DNA from: Xylocopa sonorina
Lineage: Eukaryota > Arthropoda > Insecta > Hymenoptera > Apidae
Assembly: GCF_050948175.1 (NCBI RefSeq)
Contig: NW_027490256.1
Coordinates: 558,001-622,000 of the forward strand
Direction of reading: 5' to 3'
DNA length: 64,000 bases
Below are positions 12,883 to 25,940 of the stretch, piece by piece. The position numbers and the translations under genes were made by a program. The notes below the pieces were generated by a model. It had not been told where the DNA came from and ran no database searches. It saw only the letters and a list, made by a program, of their open reading frames with translations. Positions within the stretch are counted from its first letter, which is position 1. Each line of letters begins with the position of its first letter.

Positions 12883-14685
12883 TTATCGCATCTCATTTCT
12901 ATGTTTCATGGTAAGATATAATATGATTTGCGAAGTGTTATCTATTCCTCGTCTACACTTCAAATGAATGTAAATGCGACACTTTCTTGCAAGGAAATAG
13001 CGTTTGCTGATGTCTACGTATCGTAGCAATGGATTTCTGATGCTTCTTAAAACGCGATATCGCAACTCACTTCTATGATTCATGGTAAGATATAATATGA
13101 TTTGCGAAGTGTTATGTATTCCTCGTCTACACTTCAAATGAATGTGAATGCGACACTTCCCTGCTAGGAAACAGCGTCTGCAGATGTCTACGTATCCTAG
13201 CAATAGATTTCTAATGCTTCTTAAAACGCGATATCGCATCTCATTTGTATGATTCATGGTAAGATATAATATGATTTGCGAAGTGTCATGTATTCCTCGT
13301 CCACGCTTCAAATGAATGTAAATGCGACACTTCCTTGCAAGGAAATAGCGTTTGCAGATGTCTACGTATCGTAGCAATAGAGTTCTAATGCTTCTTAAAA
13401 CGCGATATCGCAACTCATTTCTATGTTTCATGGTAAGATGTAATATGATTTGCGGAGTGTTATGTATTCCTCGTCTACACTTCAAATGAATGTAAATGCG
13501 ACACTTCCTTGCAAGGAAATAGCGTTTGCAGATGTCTGCGTATCGTAGCAATAGAGTTCTTATGATTCTTAAATCGCGATATTGCATCTCATTGCTATGT
13601 TTCATGGTACGATTCAAATGAATGTAAATGCGACACTTCCTTGCAAGGAAATAGCGTCTGCAGATGTCTAGGTATCGTAGCAATAGAGTTCTAATGCTTC
13701 TTAAAACGCGATATCGCATATCATTTGTATGATTCATGGTAAGATATAATATGATTTGCGAAGTGTCATGTATTCCTCGTCCACGCTTCAAATGAATGTA
13801 AATGCGACACTTCCTTGCAAGGAAATAGCGTTTGCAGATGTCTACGTATCGTAGCAATAGAGTTCTAATGCTTCTTAAAACGCGATATCGCAACTCATTT
13901 CTATGTTTCATGGTAAGATGTAATATGATTTGCGGAGTGTTATGTATTCCTCGTCTACACTTCAAATGAATGTAAATGCGACACTTCCTTGCAAGGAAAT
14001 AGCGTTTGCAGATGTCTGCGTATCGTAGCAATAGAGTTCTTATGATTCTTAAATCGCGATATTGCAACTCATTGCTATGTTTCATGGTACGATTCAAATG
14101 AATGTAAATGCGACACTTCCTTGCAAGGAAATAGCGTCTGCAGATGTCTAGGTATCGTAGCAATAGAGTTCTAATGCTTCTTAAAACGCGATATCGCATC
14201 TCATTTCTATATTTCATGGTAAGATATAATATGATTTGCAAAGTGTTATGTATTCCTCGTCTACACTTCAAATGAATGTAAATGCGACACTTCCTTGCAA
14301 GGAAATAGCGTTTGCAGATGTCTACGTATCGTAGCAATGGATTTCTGATGCTTCTTAAAACGCGATATCGCATCTCATTTCTATGATTCATGGAAAGACA
14401 TAATATGATTTGCGAAGTGTCATGTATTCCTCGTCTACACTTCAAATGAATGGAAATGCGACACTTTCTTGCAAGGAAATAGCGTTTGTAGATGTCTACG
14501 TATCGTTGCAATTGATTTCTGCTGCTTCTTAAAACGCGATATCGCATCTCATTTCTATGTTTCATGGTAAGATGTAATATGATTTGCGAAGTGTTATGTA
14601 TTCCTCGTCTACACTTCAAATGAATGTAACTGCGACACTTCCTTGCTAGGAAATAGCGTCTGCAGATGTCTACGTCGCGAAGCAA
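12883..14685 (-). other. Longest satellite open frame (600 codons), probably not a gene
   Basis: The minus-strand frame is open for 1803 bp through ten or more class I monomers, including two truncated ones. The conceptual product is a 58-residue repeat rich in Arg, Ile, Leu, Tyr and Lys with motifs such as RYVDICKRYFLARKC. It begins at a TTG, not an ATG. Similar frames lie at 15725-17434, 20526-22097, 17504-18826, 6904-8184, 8254-9534 and 23137-24192. The frame closes wherever class II variants (ttcaaatg, aatattcattgc) introduce TGA. Changes between copies often alter the residue (HNT/HDT, CRR/GRG). I know of no family that matches. A stop-free frame in a 58-codon unit is unremarkable and is simply multiplied by tandem repetition. 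Confidence 0.85.
13241..14200 (+). repeat. 480-bp direct tandem duplication
   Basis: Two adjacent 480-bp blocks (about 13241-13720 and 13721-14200) match almost base for base. Each has two full monomers plus a 132-bp truncated monomer, with junctions at 13608 and 14088. Differences seen include tatcatttgt versus tctcatttgt, and one a/t change near 14065. The related segment at 20.6-22.1 kb has only one copy of this block, so the duplication is local and recent relative to the larger copying event. Confidence 0.85.
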
Positions 14686-15924
14686 TAGAGTTCAAATGCT
14701 TCTTAAAACGAGATTTTGCATCTCATATCTATGTTTCATGATAAGATATAATATTCATTGCGAAGTGTTATGCATTCCTCGTCTACGATTCAAATGAATG
14801 TAAATGCAACACTTCCTTCCAAGGAAATAGCGTTTGCAGATGTCTACGTATCGTAGCAATAGAGTTCTAATGCTTCTTAAAACGCGATATCGCATCTCAT
14901 TTCTATGTTTCATGGTAAGATATAATATGATTTGCAAAGTGTCATGTATTCCTCGTCTACACTTCAAATGAATGTAAATGCGACACTTCCTTGCAAGGAA
15001 ATAGCGTCTGCAGATGTCTAGGTATCGTAGCAATAGAGTTCTTATGATACTTAAAACGCGAAATCGCAAATCATTCCCATGTTTTATGGTAAGATATAAT
15101 ATGATTTGCGAAGTGTTATGCATTCCTCGTCTACGATTCAGGTGAATGTAAATGCGACACTTCCTTGCAAGGAAATAGCGTTTGCAGGTGTCCACGTATC
15201 GTAGCAATAGAGTTCTTATGATTCTTAAAACGCGATATCGCATCTCATTTCTATGTTTCATGGTAAGATATAATATGATTTGCGAAGTGTTATGTAGTCC
15301 TCGTCTACACTTCAAATGAATGTAAATGCGACACTTCGTTGCTAGGAAATAGCGTTTGCAGATGTCTACGTATCGAAGCAATAGAGTTCAAATGCTTCTT
15401 AAAACAAGATATCGCATCTCATTTCTATGTTTCATGATAAGATGTAATATTCATTGCGAAGTGTTATGTATTCCTCGCCTACACTTCAAATGAATGTAAA
15501 TGCGACACTTCCTTGCTAGGAAATAGCGTTTGCAGATGTCTACGTATCGAAGCAATAGAGTTCAAATGCTTCTTAAAAAAGAGATATTGCATCTCTTATC
15601 TATGCTTCATGGTAAGATATAATATGATTTGCGAAGTGTCATGTATTCCTCGTCTACACTTCAAATGAATGTAAATGCGGAATGTAAATGTCCTCGCTAG
15701 GAAATAGCGTCTGCAAATGTCTACCTATCGTAGCAATAGAGTTCTTATGATACTTAAAACGCGAAATCGCAACTCATTCCCATGTTTCATGGTAAGATAT
15801 AATATGATTTGCGAAGTGTTATGTATTCCTCGTCTACACTGCAAACGAATGTAAATGCGACACTTCCTTGCAAGGAAATAGCGTTTGCAGATGTCTGCGT
15901 ATCGTAGCAATAGAGTTCTTATGA

Positions 15925-18900
15925 TTCTTAAAACGCGATATCGCATCTCATTTCTATGTTTCATGGTAAGATATAATATGATTTGCGAAGTGTTATGTAT
16001 CCGTCGTCTACACTTCAAATGAATGTAAATGCGACACTTTCTTGCAAGGAAATAGCGTTTGCAGATGTCTACGTATCGTAGCAATTGATTTCTGCTGCTT
16101 CTTAAAACTTGATATCGCATCTCATTTCTATGTTTCATGGTAAGATGTAATATGATTTGCGAAGTGTTATGTATTCCTCGTCTACACTTCAAATGAATGT
16201 AAATGCGACACTTTCTTGCAAGGAAATAGCGTTTGCTGATGTCTACGTATCGTAGCAATGGATTTCTGATGCTTCTTAAAACGCGATATCGCAACTCACT
16301 TCTATGATTCATGGTAAGATATAATATGATTTGCGAAGTGTTATGTATTCCTCGTCTACACTTCAAATGAATGTGAATGCGACACTTCCCTGCTAGGAAA
16401 CAGCGTCTGCAGATGTCTACGTATCCTAGCAATAGATTTCTAATGCTTCTTAAAACGCGATATCGCATCTCATTTGTATGATTCATGGTAAGATATAATA
16501 TGATTTGCGAAGTGTCATGTATCCCTCGTCCACGCTTCAAATGAATGTAAATGCGACACTTCCTTGCAAGGAAATAGCGTTTGCAGATGTCTACGTATCG
16601 TAGCAATAGAGTTCTAATGCTTCTTAAAACGCGATATCGCAACTCATTTCTATGTTTCATGGTAAGATGTAATATGATTTGCGGAGTGTTATGTATTCCT
16701 CGTCTACACTTCAAATGAATGTAAATGCGACACTTCCTTGCAAGGAAATAGCGTTTGCAGATGTCTGCGTATCGTAGCAATAGAGTTCTTATGATTCTTA
16801 AATCGCGATATTGCATCTCATTGCTATGTTTCATGGTACGATTCAAATGAATGTAAATGCGACACTTCCTTGCAAGGAAATAGCGTCTGCAGATGTCTAG
16901 GTATCGTAGCAATAGAGTTCTGATGCTTCTTAAAACGCGATATCGCATCTCATTTCTATATTTCATGGTAAGATATAATATGATTTGCAAAGTGTTATGT
17001 ATTCCTCGTCTACACTTCAAATGAATGTAAATGCGACACTTCCTTGCAAGGAAATAGCGTTTGCAGATGTCTACGTATCGTAGCAATGTATTTCTGATGC
17101 TTCTTAAAACGCGATATCGCATCTCATTTCTATGATTCATGGAAAGACATAATATGATTTGCGAAGTGTCATGTATTCCTCGTCTACACTTCAAATGAAT
17201 GGAAATGCGACACTTTCTTGCAAGGAAATAGCGTTTGTAGATGTCTACGTATCGTTGCAATTGATTTCTGCTGCTTCTTAAAACGCGATATCGCATCTCA
17301 TTTCTATGTTTCATGGTAAGATGTAATATGATTTGCGAAGTGTTATGTATTCCTCGTCTACACTTCAAATGAATGTAACTGCGACACTTCCTTGCTAGGA
17401 AATAGCGTCTGCAGATGTCTACGTCGCGAAGCAATAGAGTTCAAATGCTTCTTAAAACGAGATTTTGCATCTCATATCTATGTTTCATGATAAGATATAA
17501 TATTCATTGCGAAGTGTTATGCATTCCTCGTCTACGATTCAAATGAATGTAAATGCAACACTTCCTTCCAAGGAAATAGCGTTTGCAGATGTCTACGTAT
17601 CGTAGCAATAGAGTTCTAATGCTTCTTAAAACGCGATATCGCATCTCATTTCTATGTTTCATGGTAAGATATAATATGATTTGCAAAGTGTTATGTATCC
17701 GTCGTCTACACTTCAAATGAATGTAAATGCGACACTTTCTTGCAAGGAAATAGCGTTTGCAGATGTCTACGTATCGTAGCAATTGATTTCTGCTGCTTCT
17801 TAAAACGTGATATCGCATCTCATTTCTATGTTTCATGGTAAGATGTAATATGATTTGCGAAGTGTTATGTATTCCTCGTCTACACTTCAAATGAATGTAA
17901 CTGCGACACTTCCTTTCTAGGAAATAGCGTCTGCAGATGTCTAGGTATCGTAGCAATAGAGTTCTTATGATACTTAAAACGCGAAATCGCAACTCATTCC
18001 CATGTTTCATGGTAAGATATAATATGATTTGCGAAGTGTTACGTATTCCTCGTCTACACTGCAAACGAATGTAAATGCGACACTTCCTTGCAAGGAAATA
18101 GCGTTTGCAGATGTCTGCGTATCGTAGCAATAGAGTTCTTATGATTCTTAAAACGCGATATCGCACCTCATTTCTATGTTTCATGATAAGATATAATATT
18201 CGTTGCGAAGTGTTATGCATTCCTCGTCTACGATTCAGGTGAATGTAAATGCGACACTTCCTTGCAAGGAAATAGCGTTTGCAGGTGTCCACGTATCGTA
18301 GCAATAGGGTTCTTATGATTCTTAAAACGCGATATCGCATCTCATTTCTATGTTTCATTGTAAGATATAATATGATTTGCGAAGTGTTATGTAGTCCTCG
18401 TCTACACTTCAAATGAATGTAAATGCGACACTTCCTTGCAAGGAAATAGCGTCTGCAGATGTCTAGGTATCGTAGCAATAGAGTTCTTATGATACTTAAA
18501 ACGCGAAATCGCAACTCATTCCCATGTTTCATGGTAAGATATAATATGATTTGCGAAGTGTTATGCATTCCTCGTCTACGATTCAGGTGAATGTAAATGC
18601 GACACTTCCTTGCAAGGAAATAGCGTTTGCAGGTGTCCACGTATCGTAGCAATAGAGTTCTTATGATTCTTAAAACGCGATATCGCATCTCATTTCTATG
18701 TTTCATTGTAAGATATAATATGATTTGCGAAGTGTTATGTAGTCCTCGTCTACACTTCAAATGAATGTAAATGCGACACTTCGTTGCTAGGAAATAGCGT
18801 TTGCAGATGTCTACGTATCGAAGCAATAGAGTTCAAATGCTTCTTAAAACAAGATATCGCATCTCATTTCTATGTTTCATGATAAGATGTAATATTCATT

Positions 18901-20587
18901 GCGAAGTGTTATGTATTCCTCGCCTACACTTCAAATGAATGTAAATGCGACACTTCCATGCTAGGAAATAGCGTTTGCAGATGTCTACGTATCGAAGCAA
19001 TAGAGTTCAAATGCTTCTTAAAAAAGAGATATTGCATCTCTTATCTATGCTTCATGGTAAGATATAATATGATTTGCGAAGTGTCATGTATTCCTCGTCT
19101 ACACTTCAAATGAATGTAAATGCGGAATGTAAATTTCCTCGCTAGGAAATAGCGTCTGCAAATGTCTACCTATCGTAGCAATAGAGTTCTTATGATACTT
19201 AAAACGCGAAATCGCAACTCATTCCCATGTTTCATGGTAAGATATAATATGATTTGCGAAGTGTTATGTATTCCTCGTCTACACTGCAAACGAATGTAAA
19301 TGCGACACTTCCTTGCAAGGAAATAGCGTTTGCAGATGTCTGCGTATCGTAGCAATAGAGTTCTTATGATTCTTAAAACGCGATATCGCATCACATTTCT
19401 ATGTTTCATGGTAAGATATAATATGATTTGCGAAGTGTTATGTAGTCCTCGTCAACACTTCAAATGAATGTAAATGCGACACTTCGTTGCTAGGAAATAG
19501 CGTTTGCAGATGTCTACGTATCGAAGCAATAGAGTTCAAATGCTTCTTAAAACAAGATATCGCATCTCATTTCTATGTTTCATGATACGATGTAATATTC
19601 ATTGCGAAGTGTTATGTAATCCTCGCCTACACTTCAAATCAATGTAAATGCGACACTTCCTCGCTAGGAAATAGCGTTTGCAGATGTCTACGTATCGAAG
19701 CAATAGAGTTCAAATGCTTCTTAAAACGCGATATCGCATCTCATTTCTATGTTTCATGGTAAGATATAATATGATTTGCGAAGTGTCATGTATTCCTCGT
19801 CTACACTTCAAATGAATGTAAATGCGACACTTCCTTGCAAGGAAATAGCGTCTGCAGATGTCTAGGTATCGCAGCAATAGAGTTCTTATGATTCTTAAAA
19901 CGCGATATCGCAACTCATTTCTATGTTTCATGGTAAGATATAATATGATGTGCGAAGTGTTATGTATTCCTCGTCTACACTTCAAATGAATGTAAATGCG
20001 ACACTTCCTTGCAAGGAAATAGCGTTTGCAGATGTCTACGTATCGTAGGGATAGAGTTCTAATGCTTCTTAAAACGAGATATTGCATCTCATATCTATGT
20101 TTCATGATAAGATATAATATTCATTGCGAAGTGTTATGCATTCCTCGTCTACGATTCAAATCAATGTAAATGCGACACTTCCTTGTAAGGAAATTGTTTT
20201 TGCAGATGTCTACGTATCGTAGCAATAGAGTTCTTATGATTCTTAAAACGCGATATCGCATCTCATTTCTATGTTTCATGGTAAGATATAATATGATTCG
20301 CGACGTATTATGTATTCCTCGTCTATACTTCAAATGAATGTGAATGCGACACTTCCTCGCTAGGAAATAGCGTTTGCAGATGTCTACGTATCGTAGCAAT
20401 AGAATTCTAATGCTTCTTAAAACGCGATATCGCATCTCATTTCTATGTTTCATGGTAAGATATAATATGATTTGCGAAGTGTCATGTATTTCACGTCTAC
20501 ACTTCAAATGAATGTAAATGCGATACTACCTTGCAAGGAAATAGCGTTTGCAGATGTCTAGGTATCGTAGCAATAGAGTTCTAATGC
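15925..20587 (+). repeat. 4663-bp super-repeat, first copy
   Basis: The first about 1.77 kb of this unit (15925-17690) is repeated at 20588-22353 at an offset of exactly 4663 bp, so the second copy starts where the unit ends. The truncated-monomer junctions at 16837 and 21500 confirm the offset. The part from about 17640 to 20385 is repeated at about 23353-25751, at offset 5713 and then 5366. Near 18440-18790 this copy has two extra monomers (347 bp) relative to the later one. Confidence 0.82.
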
Positions 20588-23500
20588 TACTTAAAACGCG
20601 ATATCGCATCTCATTTCTATGTTTCATGGTAAGATATGATATGATTTGCGAAGTGTTATGTATCCGTCGTCTACACTTCAAATGAATGTAAATGCGACAC
20701 TTTCTTGCAAGGAAATAGCGTTTGCAGATGTCTACGTATCGTAGCAATTGATTTCTGCTGCTTCTTAAAACGTGATATCGCATCTCATTTCTATGTTTCA
20801 TGGTAAGATGTAATATGATTTGCGAAGTGTTATGTATTCCTCGTCTACACTTCAAATGAATGTAAATGCGACACTTTCTTGCAAGGAAATAGCGTTTGCT
20901 GATGTCTACGTATCGTAGCAATGGATTTCTGATGCTTCTTAAAACGCGATATCGCAACTCACTTCTATGATTCATGGTAAGATATAATATGATTTGCGAA
21001 GTGTTATGTATTCCTCGTCTACACTTCAAATGAATGTGAATGCGACACTTCCCTGCTAGGAAACAGCGTCTGCAGATGTCTACGTATCCTAGCAATAGAT
21101 TTCTAATGCTTCTTAAAACGCGATATCGCATCTCATTTGTATGATTCATGGTAAGATATAATATGATTTGCGAAGTGTCATGTATTCCTCGTCCACGCTT
21201 CAAATGAATGTAAATGCGACACTTCCTTGCAAGGAAATAGCGTTTGCAGATGTCTACGTATCGTAGCAATAGAGTTCTAATGCTTCTTAAAACGCGATAT
21301 CGCAACTCATTTCTATGTTTCATGGTAAGATGTAATATGATTTGCGGAGTGTTATGTATTCCTCGTCTACACTTCAAATGAATGTAAATGCGACACTTCC
21401 TTGCAAGGAAATAGCGTTTGCAGATGTCTGCGTATCGTAGCAATAGAGTTCTTATGATTCTTAAATCGCGATATTGCATCTCATTGCTATGTTTCATGGT
21501 ACGATTCAAATGAATGTAAATGCGACACTTCCTTGCAAGGAAATAGCGTCTGCAGATGTCTAGGTATCGTAGCAATAGAGTTCTAATGCTTCTTAAAACG
21601 CGATATCGCATCTCATTTCTATATTTCATGGTAAGATATAATATGATTTGCAAAGTGTTATGTATTCCTCGTCTACACTTCAAATGAATGTAAATGCGAC
21701 ACTTCCTTGCAAGGAAATAGCGTTTGCAGATGTCTACGTATCGTAGCAATGGATTTCTGATGCTTCTTAAAACGCGATATCGCATCTCATTTCTATGATT
21801 CATGGAAAGACATAATATGATTTGCGAAGTGTCATGTATTCCTCGTCTACACTTCAAATGAATGGAAATGCGACACTTTCTTGCAAGGAAATAGCGTTTG
21901 TAGATGTCTACGTATCGTTGCAATTGATTTCTGCTGCTTCTTAAAACGCGATATCGCATCTCATTTCTATGTTTCATGGTAAGATGTAATATGATTTGCG
22001 AAGTGTTATGTATTCCTCGTCTACACTTCAAATGAATGTAACTGCGACACTTCCTTGCTAGGAAATAGCGTCTGCAGATGTCTACGTCGCGAAGCAATAG
22101 AGTTCAAATGCTTCTTAAAACGAGATTTTGCATCTCATATCTATGTTTCATGATAAGATATAATATTCATTGCGAAGTGTTATGCATTCCTCGTCTACGA
22201 TTCAAATGAATGTAAATGCAACACTTCCTTCCAAGGAAATAGCGTTTGCAGATGTCTACGTATCGTAGCAATAGAGTTCTAATGCTTCTTAAAACGCGAT
22301 ATCGCATCTCATTTCTATGTTTCATGGTAAGATATAATATGATTTGCAAAGTGTCATGTATTCCTCGTCTACACTTCAAATGAATGTAAATGCGACACTT
22401 CCTTGCAAGGAAATAGCGTCTGCAGATGTCTAGGTATCGTAGCAATAGAGTTCTTATGATACTTAAAACGCGAAATCGCAACTCATTCCCATGTTTTATG
22501 GTAAGATATAATATGATTTGCGAAGTGTTATGCATTCCTCGTCTACGATTCAGGTGAATGTAAATGCGACACTTCCTTGCAAGGAAATAGCGTTTGCAGG
22601 TGTCCACGTATCGTAGCAATAGAGTACTTATGATTCTTAAAACGCGATATCGCATCTCATTTCTATGTTTCATGGTAAGATATAATATGATTTGCGAAGT
22701 GTTATGTAGTCCTCGTCTACACTTCAAATGAATGTAAATGCGACACTTCGTTGCTAGGAAATAGCGTTTGCAGATGTCTACGTATCGAAGCAATAGAGTT
22801 CAAATGCTTCTTAAAACAAGATATCGCATCTCATTTCTATGTTTCATGATAAGATGTAATATTCATTGCGAAGTGTTATGTATTCCTCGCCTACACTTCA
22901 AATGAATGTAAATGCGACACTTCCTTGCTAGGAAATAGCGTTTGCAGATGTCTACGTATCGAAGCAATAGAGTTCAAATGCTTCTTAAAAAAGAGATATT
23001 GCATCTCTTATCTATGCTTCATGGTAAGATATAATATGATTTGCGAAGTGTCATGTATTCCTCGTCTACACTTCAAATGAATGTAAATGCGGAATGTAAA
23101 TGTCCTCGCTAGGAAATAGCGTCTGCAAATGTCTACCTATCGTAGCAATAGAGTTCTTATGATACTTAAAACGCGAAATCGCAACTCATTCCCATGTTTC
23201 ATGGTAAGATATAATATGATTTGCGAAGTGTTATGTATTCCTCGTCTACACTGCAAACGAATGTAAATGCGACACTTCCTTGCAAGGAAATAGCGTTTGC
23301 AGATGTCTGCGTATCGTAGCAATAGAGTTCTTATGATTCTTAAAACGCGATATCGCATCTCATTTCTATGTTTCATGGTAAGATATAATATGATTTGCGA
23401 AGTGTTATGTATCCGTCGTCTACACTTCAAATGAATGTAAATGCGACACTTTCTTGCAAGGAAATAGCGTTTGCAGATGTCTACGTATCGTAGCAATTGA

Positions 23501-25940
23501 TTTCTGCTGCTTCTTAAAACGTGATATCGCATCTCATTTCTATGTTTCATGGTAAGATGTAATATGATTTGCGAAGTGTTATGTATTCCTCGTCTACACT
23601 TCAAATGAATGTAACTGCGACACTTCCTTTCTAGGAAATAGCGTCTGCAGATGTCTAGGTATCGTAGCAATAGAGTTCTTATGATACTTAAAACGCGAAA
23701 TCGCAACTCATTCCCATGTTTCATGGTAAGATATAATATGATTTGCGAAGTGTTACGTATTCCTCGTCTACACTGCAAACGAATGTAAATGCGACACTTC
23801 CTTGCAAGGAAATAGCGTTTGCAGATGTCTGCGTATCGTAGCAATAGAGTTCTTATGATTCTTAAAACGCGATATCGCACCTCATTTCTATGTTTCATGA
23901 TAAGATATAATATTCGTTGCGAAGTGTTATGCATTCCTCGTCTACGATTCAGGTGAATGTAAATGCGACACTTCCTTGCAAGGAAATAGCGTTTGCAGGT
24001 GTCCACGTATCGTAGCAATAGGGTTCTTATGATTCTTAAAACGCGATATCGCATCTCATTTCTATGTTTCATTGTAAGATATAATATGATTTGCGAAGTG
24101 TTATGTAGTCCTCGTCTACACTTCAAATGAATGTAAATGCGACACTTCGTTGCTAGGAAATAGCGTTTGCAGATGTCTACGTATCGAAGCAATAGAGTTC
24201 AAATGCTTCTTAAAACAAGATATCGCATCTCATTTCTATGTTTCATGATAAGATGTAATATTCATTGCGAAGTGTTATGTATTCCTCGCCTACACTTCAA
24301 ATGAATGTAAATGCGACACTTCCTTGCTAGGAAATAGCGTTTGCAGATGTCTACGTATCGAAGCAATAGAGTTCAAATGCTTCTTAAAAAAGAGATATTG
24401 CATCTCTTATCTATGCTTCATGGTAAGATATAATATGATTTGCGAAGTGTCATGTATTCCTCGTCTACACTTCAAATGAATGTAAATGCGGAATGTAAAT
24501 TTCCTCGCTAGGAAATAGCGTCTGCAAATGTCTACCTATCGTAGCAATAGAGTTCTTATGATACTTAAAACGCGAAATCGCAACTCATTCCCATGTTTCA
24601 TGGTAAGATATAATATGATTTGCGAAGTGTTATGTATTCCTCGTCTACACTGCAAACGAATGTAAATGCGACACTTCCTTGCAAGGAAATAGCGTTTGCA
24701 GATGTCTGCGTATCGTAGCAATAGAGTTCTTATGATTCTTAAAACGCGATATCGCATCACATTTCTATGTTTCATGGTAAGATATAATATGATTTGCGAA
24801 GTGTTATGTAGTCCTCGTCAACACTTCAAATGAATGTAAATGCGACACTTCGTTGCTAGGAAATAGCGTTTGCAGATGTCTACGTATCGAAGCAATAGAG
24901 TTCAAATGCTTCTTAAAACAAGATATCGCATCTCATTTCTATGTTTCATGATACGATGTAATATTCATTGCGAAGTGTTATGTAATCCTCGCCTACACTT
25001 CAAATCAATGTAAATGCGACACTTCCTCGCTAGGAAATAGCGTTTGCAGATGTCTACGTATCGAAGCAATAGAGTTCAAATGCTTCTTAAAACGCGATAT
25101 CGCATCTCATTTCTATGTTTCATGGTAAGATATAATATGATTTGCGAAGTGTCATGTATTCCTCGTCTACACTTCAAATGAATGTAAATGCGACACTTCC
25201 TTGCAAGGAAATAGCGTCTGCAGATGTCTAGGTATCGCAGCAATAGAGTTCTTATGATTCTTAAAACGCGATATCGCAACTCATTTCTATGTTTCATGGT
25301 AAGATATAATATGATGTGCGAAGTGTTATGTATTCCTCGTCTACACTTCAAATGAATGTAAATGCGACACTTCCTTGCAAGGAAATAGCGTTTGCAGATG
25401 TCTACGTATCGTAGGGATAGAGTTCTAATGCTTCTTAAAACGAGATATTGCATCTCATATCTATGTTTCATGATAAGATATAATATTCATTGCGAAGTGT
25501 TATGCATTCCTCGTCTACGATTCAAATCAATGTAAATGCGACACTTCCTTGTAAGGAAATTGTTTTTGCAGATGTCTACGTATCGTAGCAATAGAGTTCT
25601 TATGATTCTTAAAACGCGATATCGCATCTCATTTCTATGTTTCATGGTAAGATATAATATGATTCGCGACGTATTATGTATTCCTCGTCTATACTTCAAA
25701 TGAATGTGAATGCGACACTTCCTCGCTAGGAAATAGCGTTTGCAGATGTCTAGGTATCGTAGCAATAGAGTTCTAATGCTACTTAAAACGCGATATCGCA
25801 TCTCATTTCTACGTTTCATGGTAAGATATGATATGATTTGCGAAGTGTTATGTATTCCTCGTCTACACTTCAAATGAATGTAAATGCGACACTTCCTTGC
25901 AAGGAAATAGCGATTGCAGATGTCTACGTATCGAAGCAAT
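20588..25940 (+). repeat. Second super-repeat copy with switched register
   Basis: 20588-22353 matches 15925-17690 (offset 4663). The match to 14941-16199 (offset 7412) then takes over up to about 23611. The match to 17640-20385 (offset 5713, then 5366) continues to about 25751. So this stretch reads as pieces of the preceding 11 kb in a new order. After 25751 a shift of one monomer gives offset 5192 for a short distance. Confidence 0.8.

Larger units (their letters stand above)
12301..15924 (+). repeat. Mosaic satellite segment, source of a 7412-bp offset duplication
   Basis: The start of this segment matches 7.2-7.5 kb: tatccgtcgt lies at 12421 and 7270. It contains a 480-bp direct duplication, and from about 14090 it matches the sequence 7412 bp further on, ending near 16200. 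The run of class I monomers at 12883-14685 has no minus-strand stop. Confidence 0.75.
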
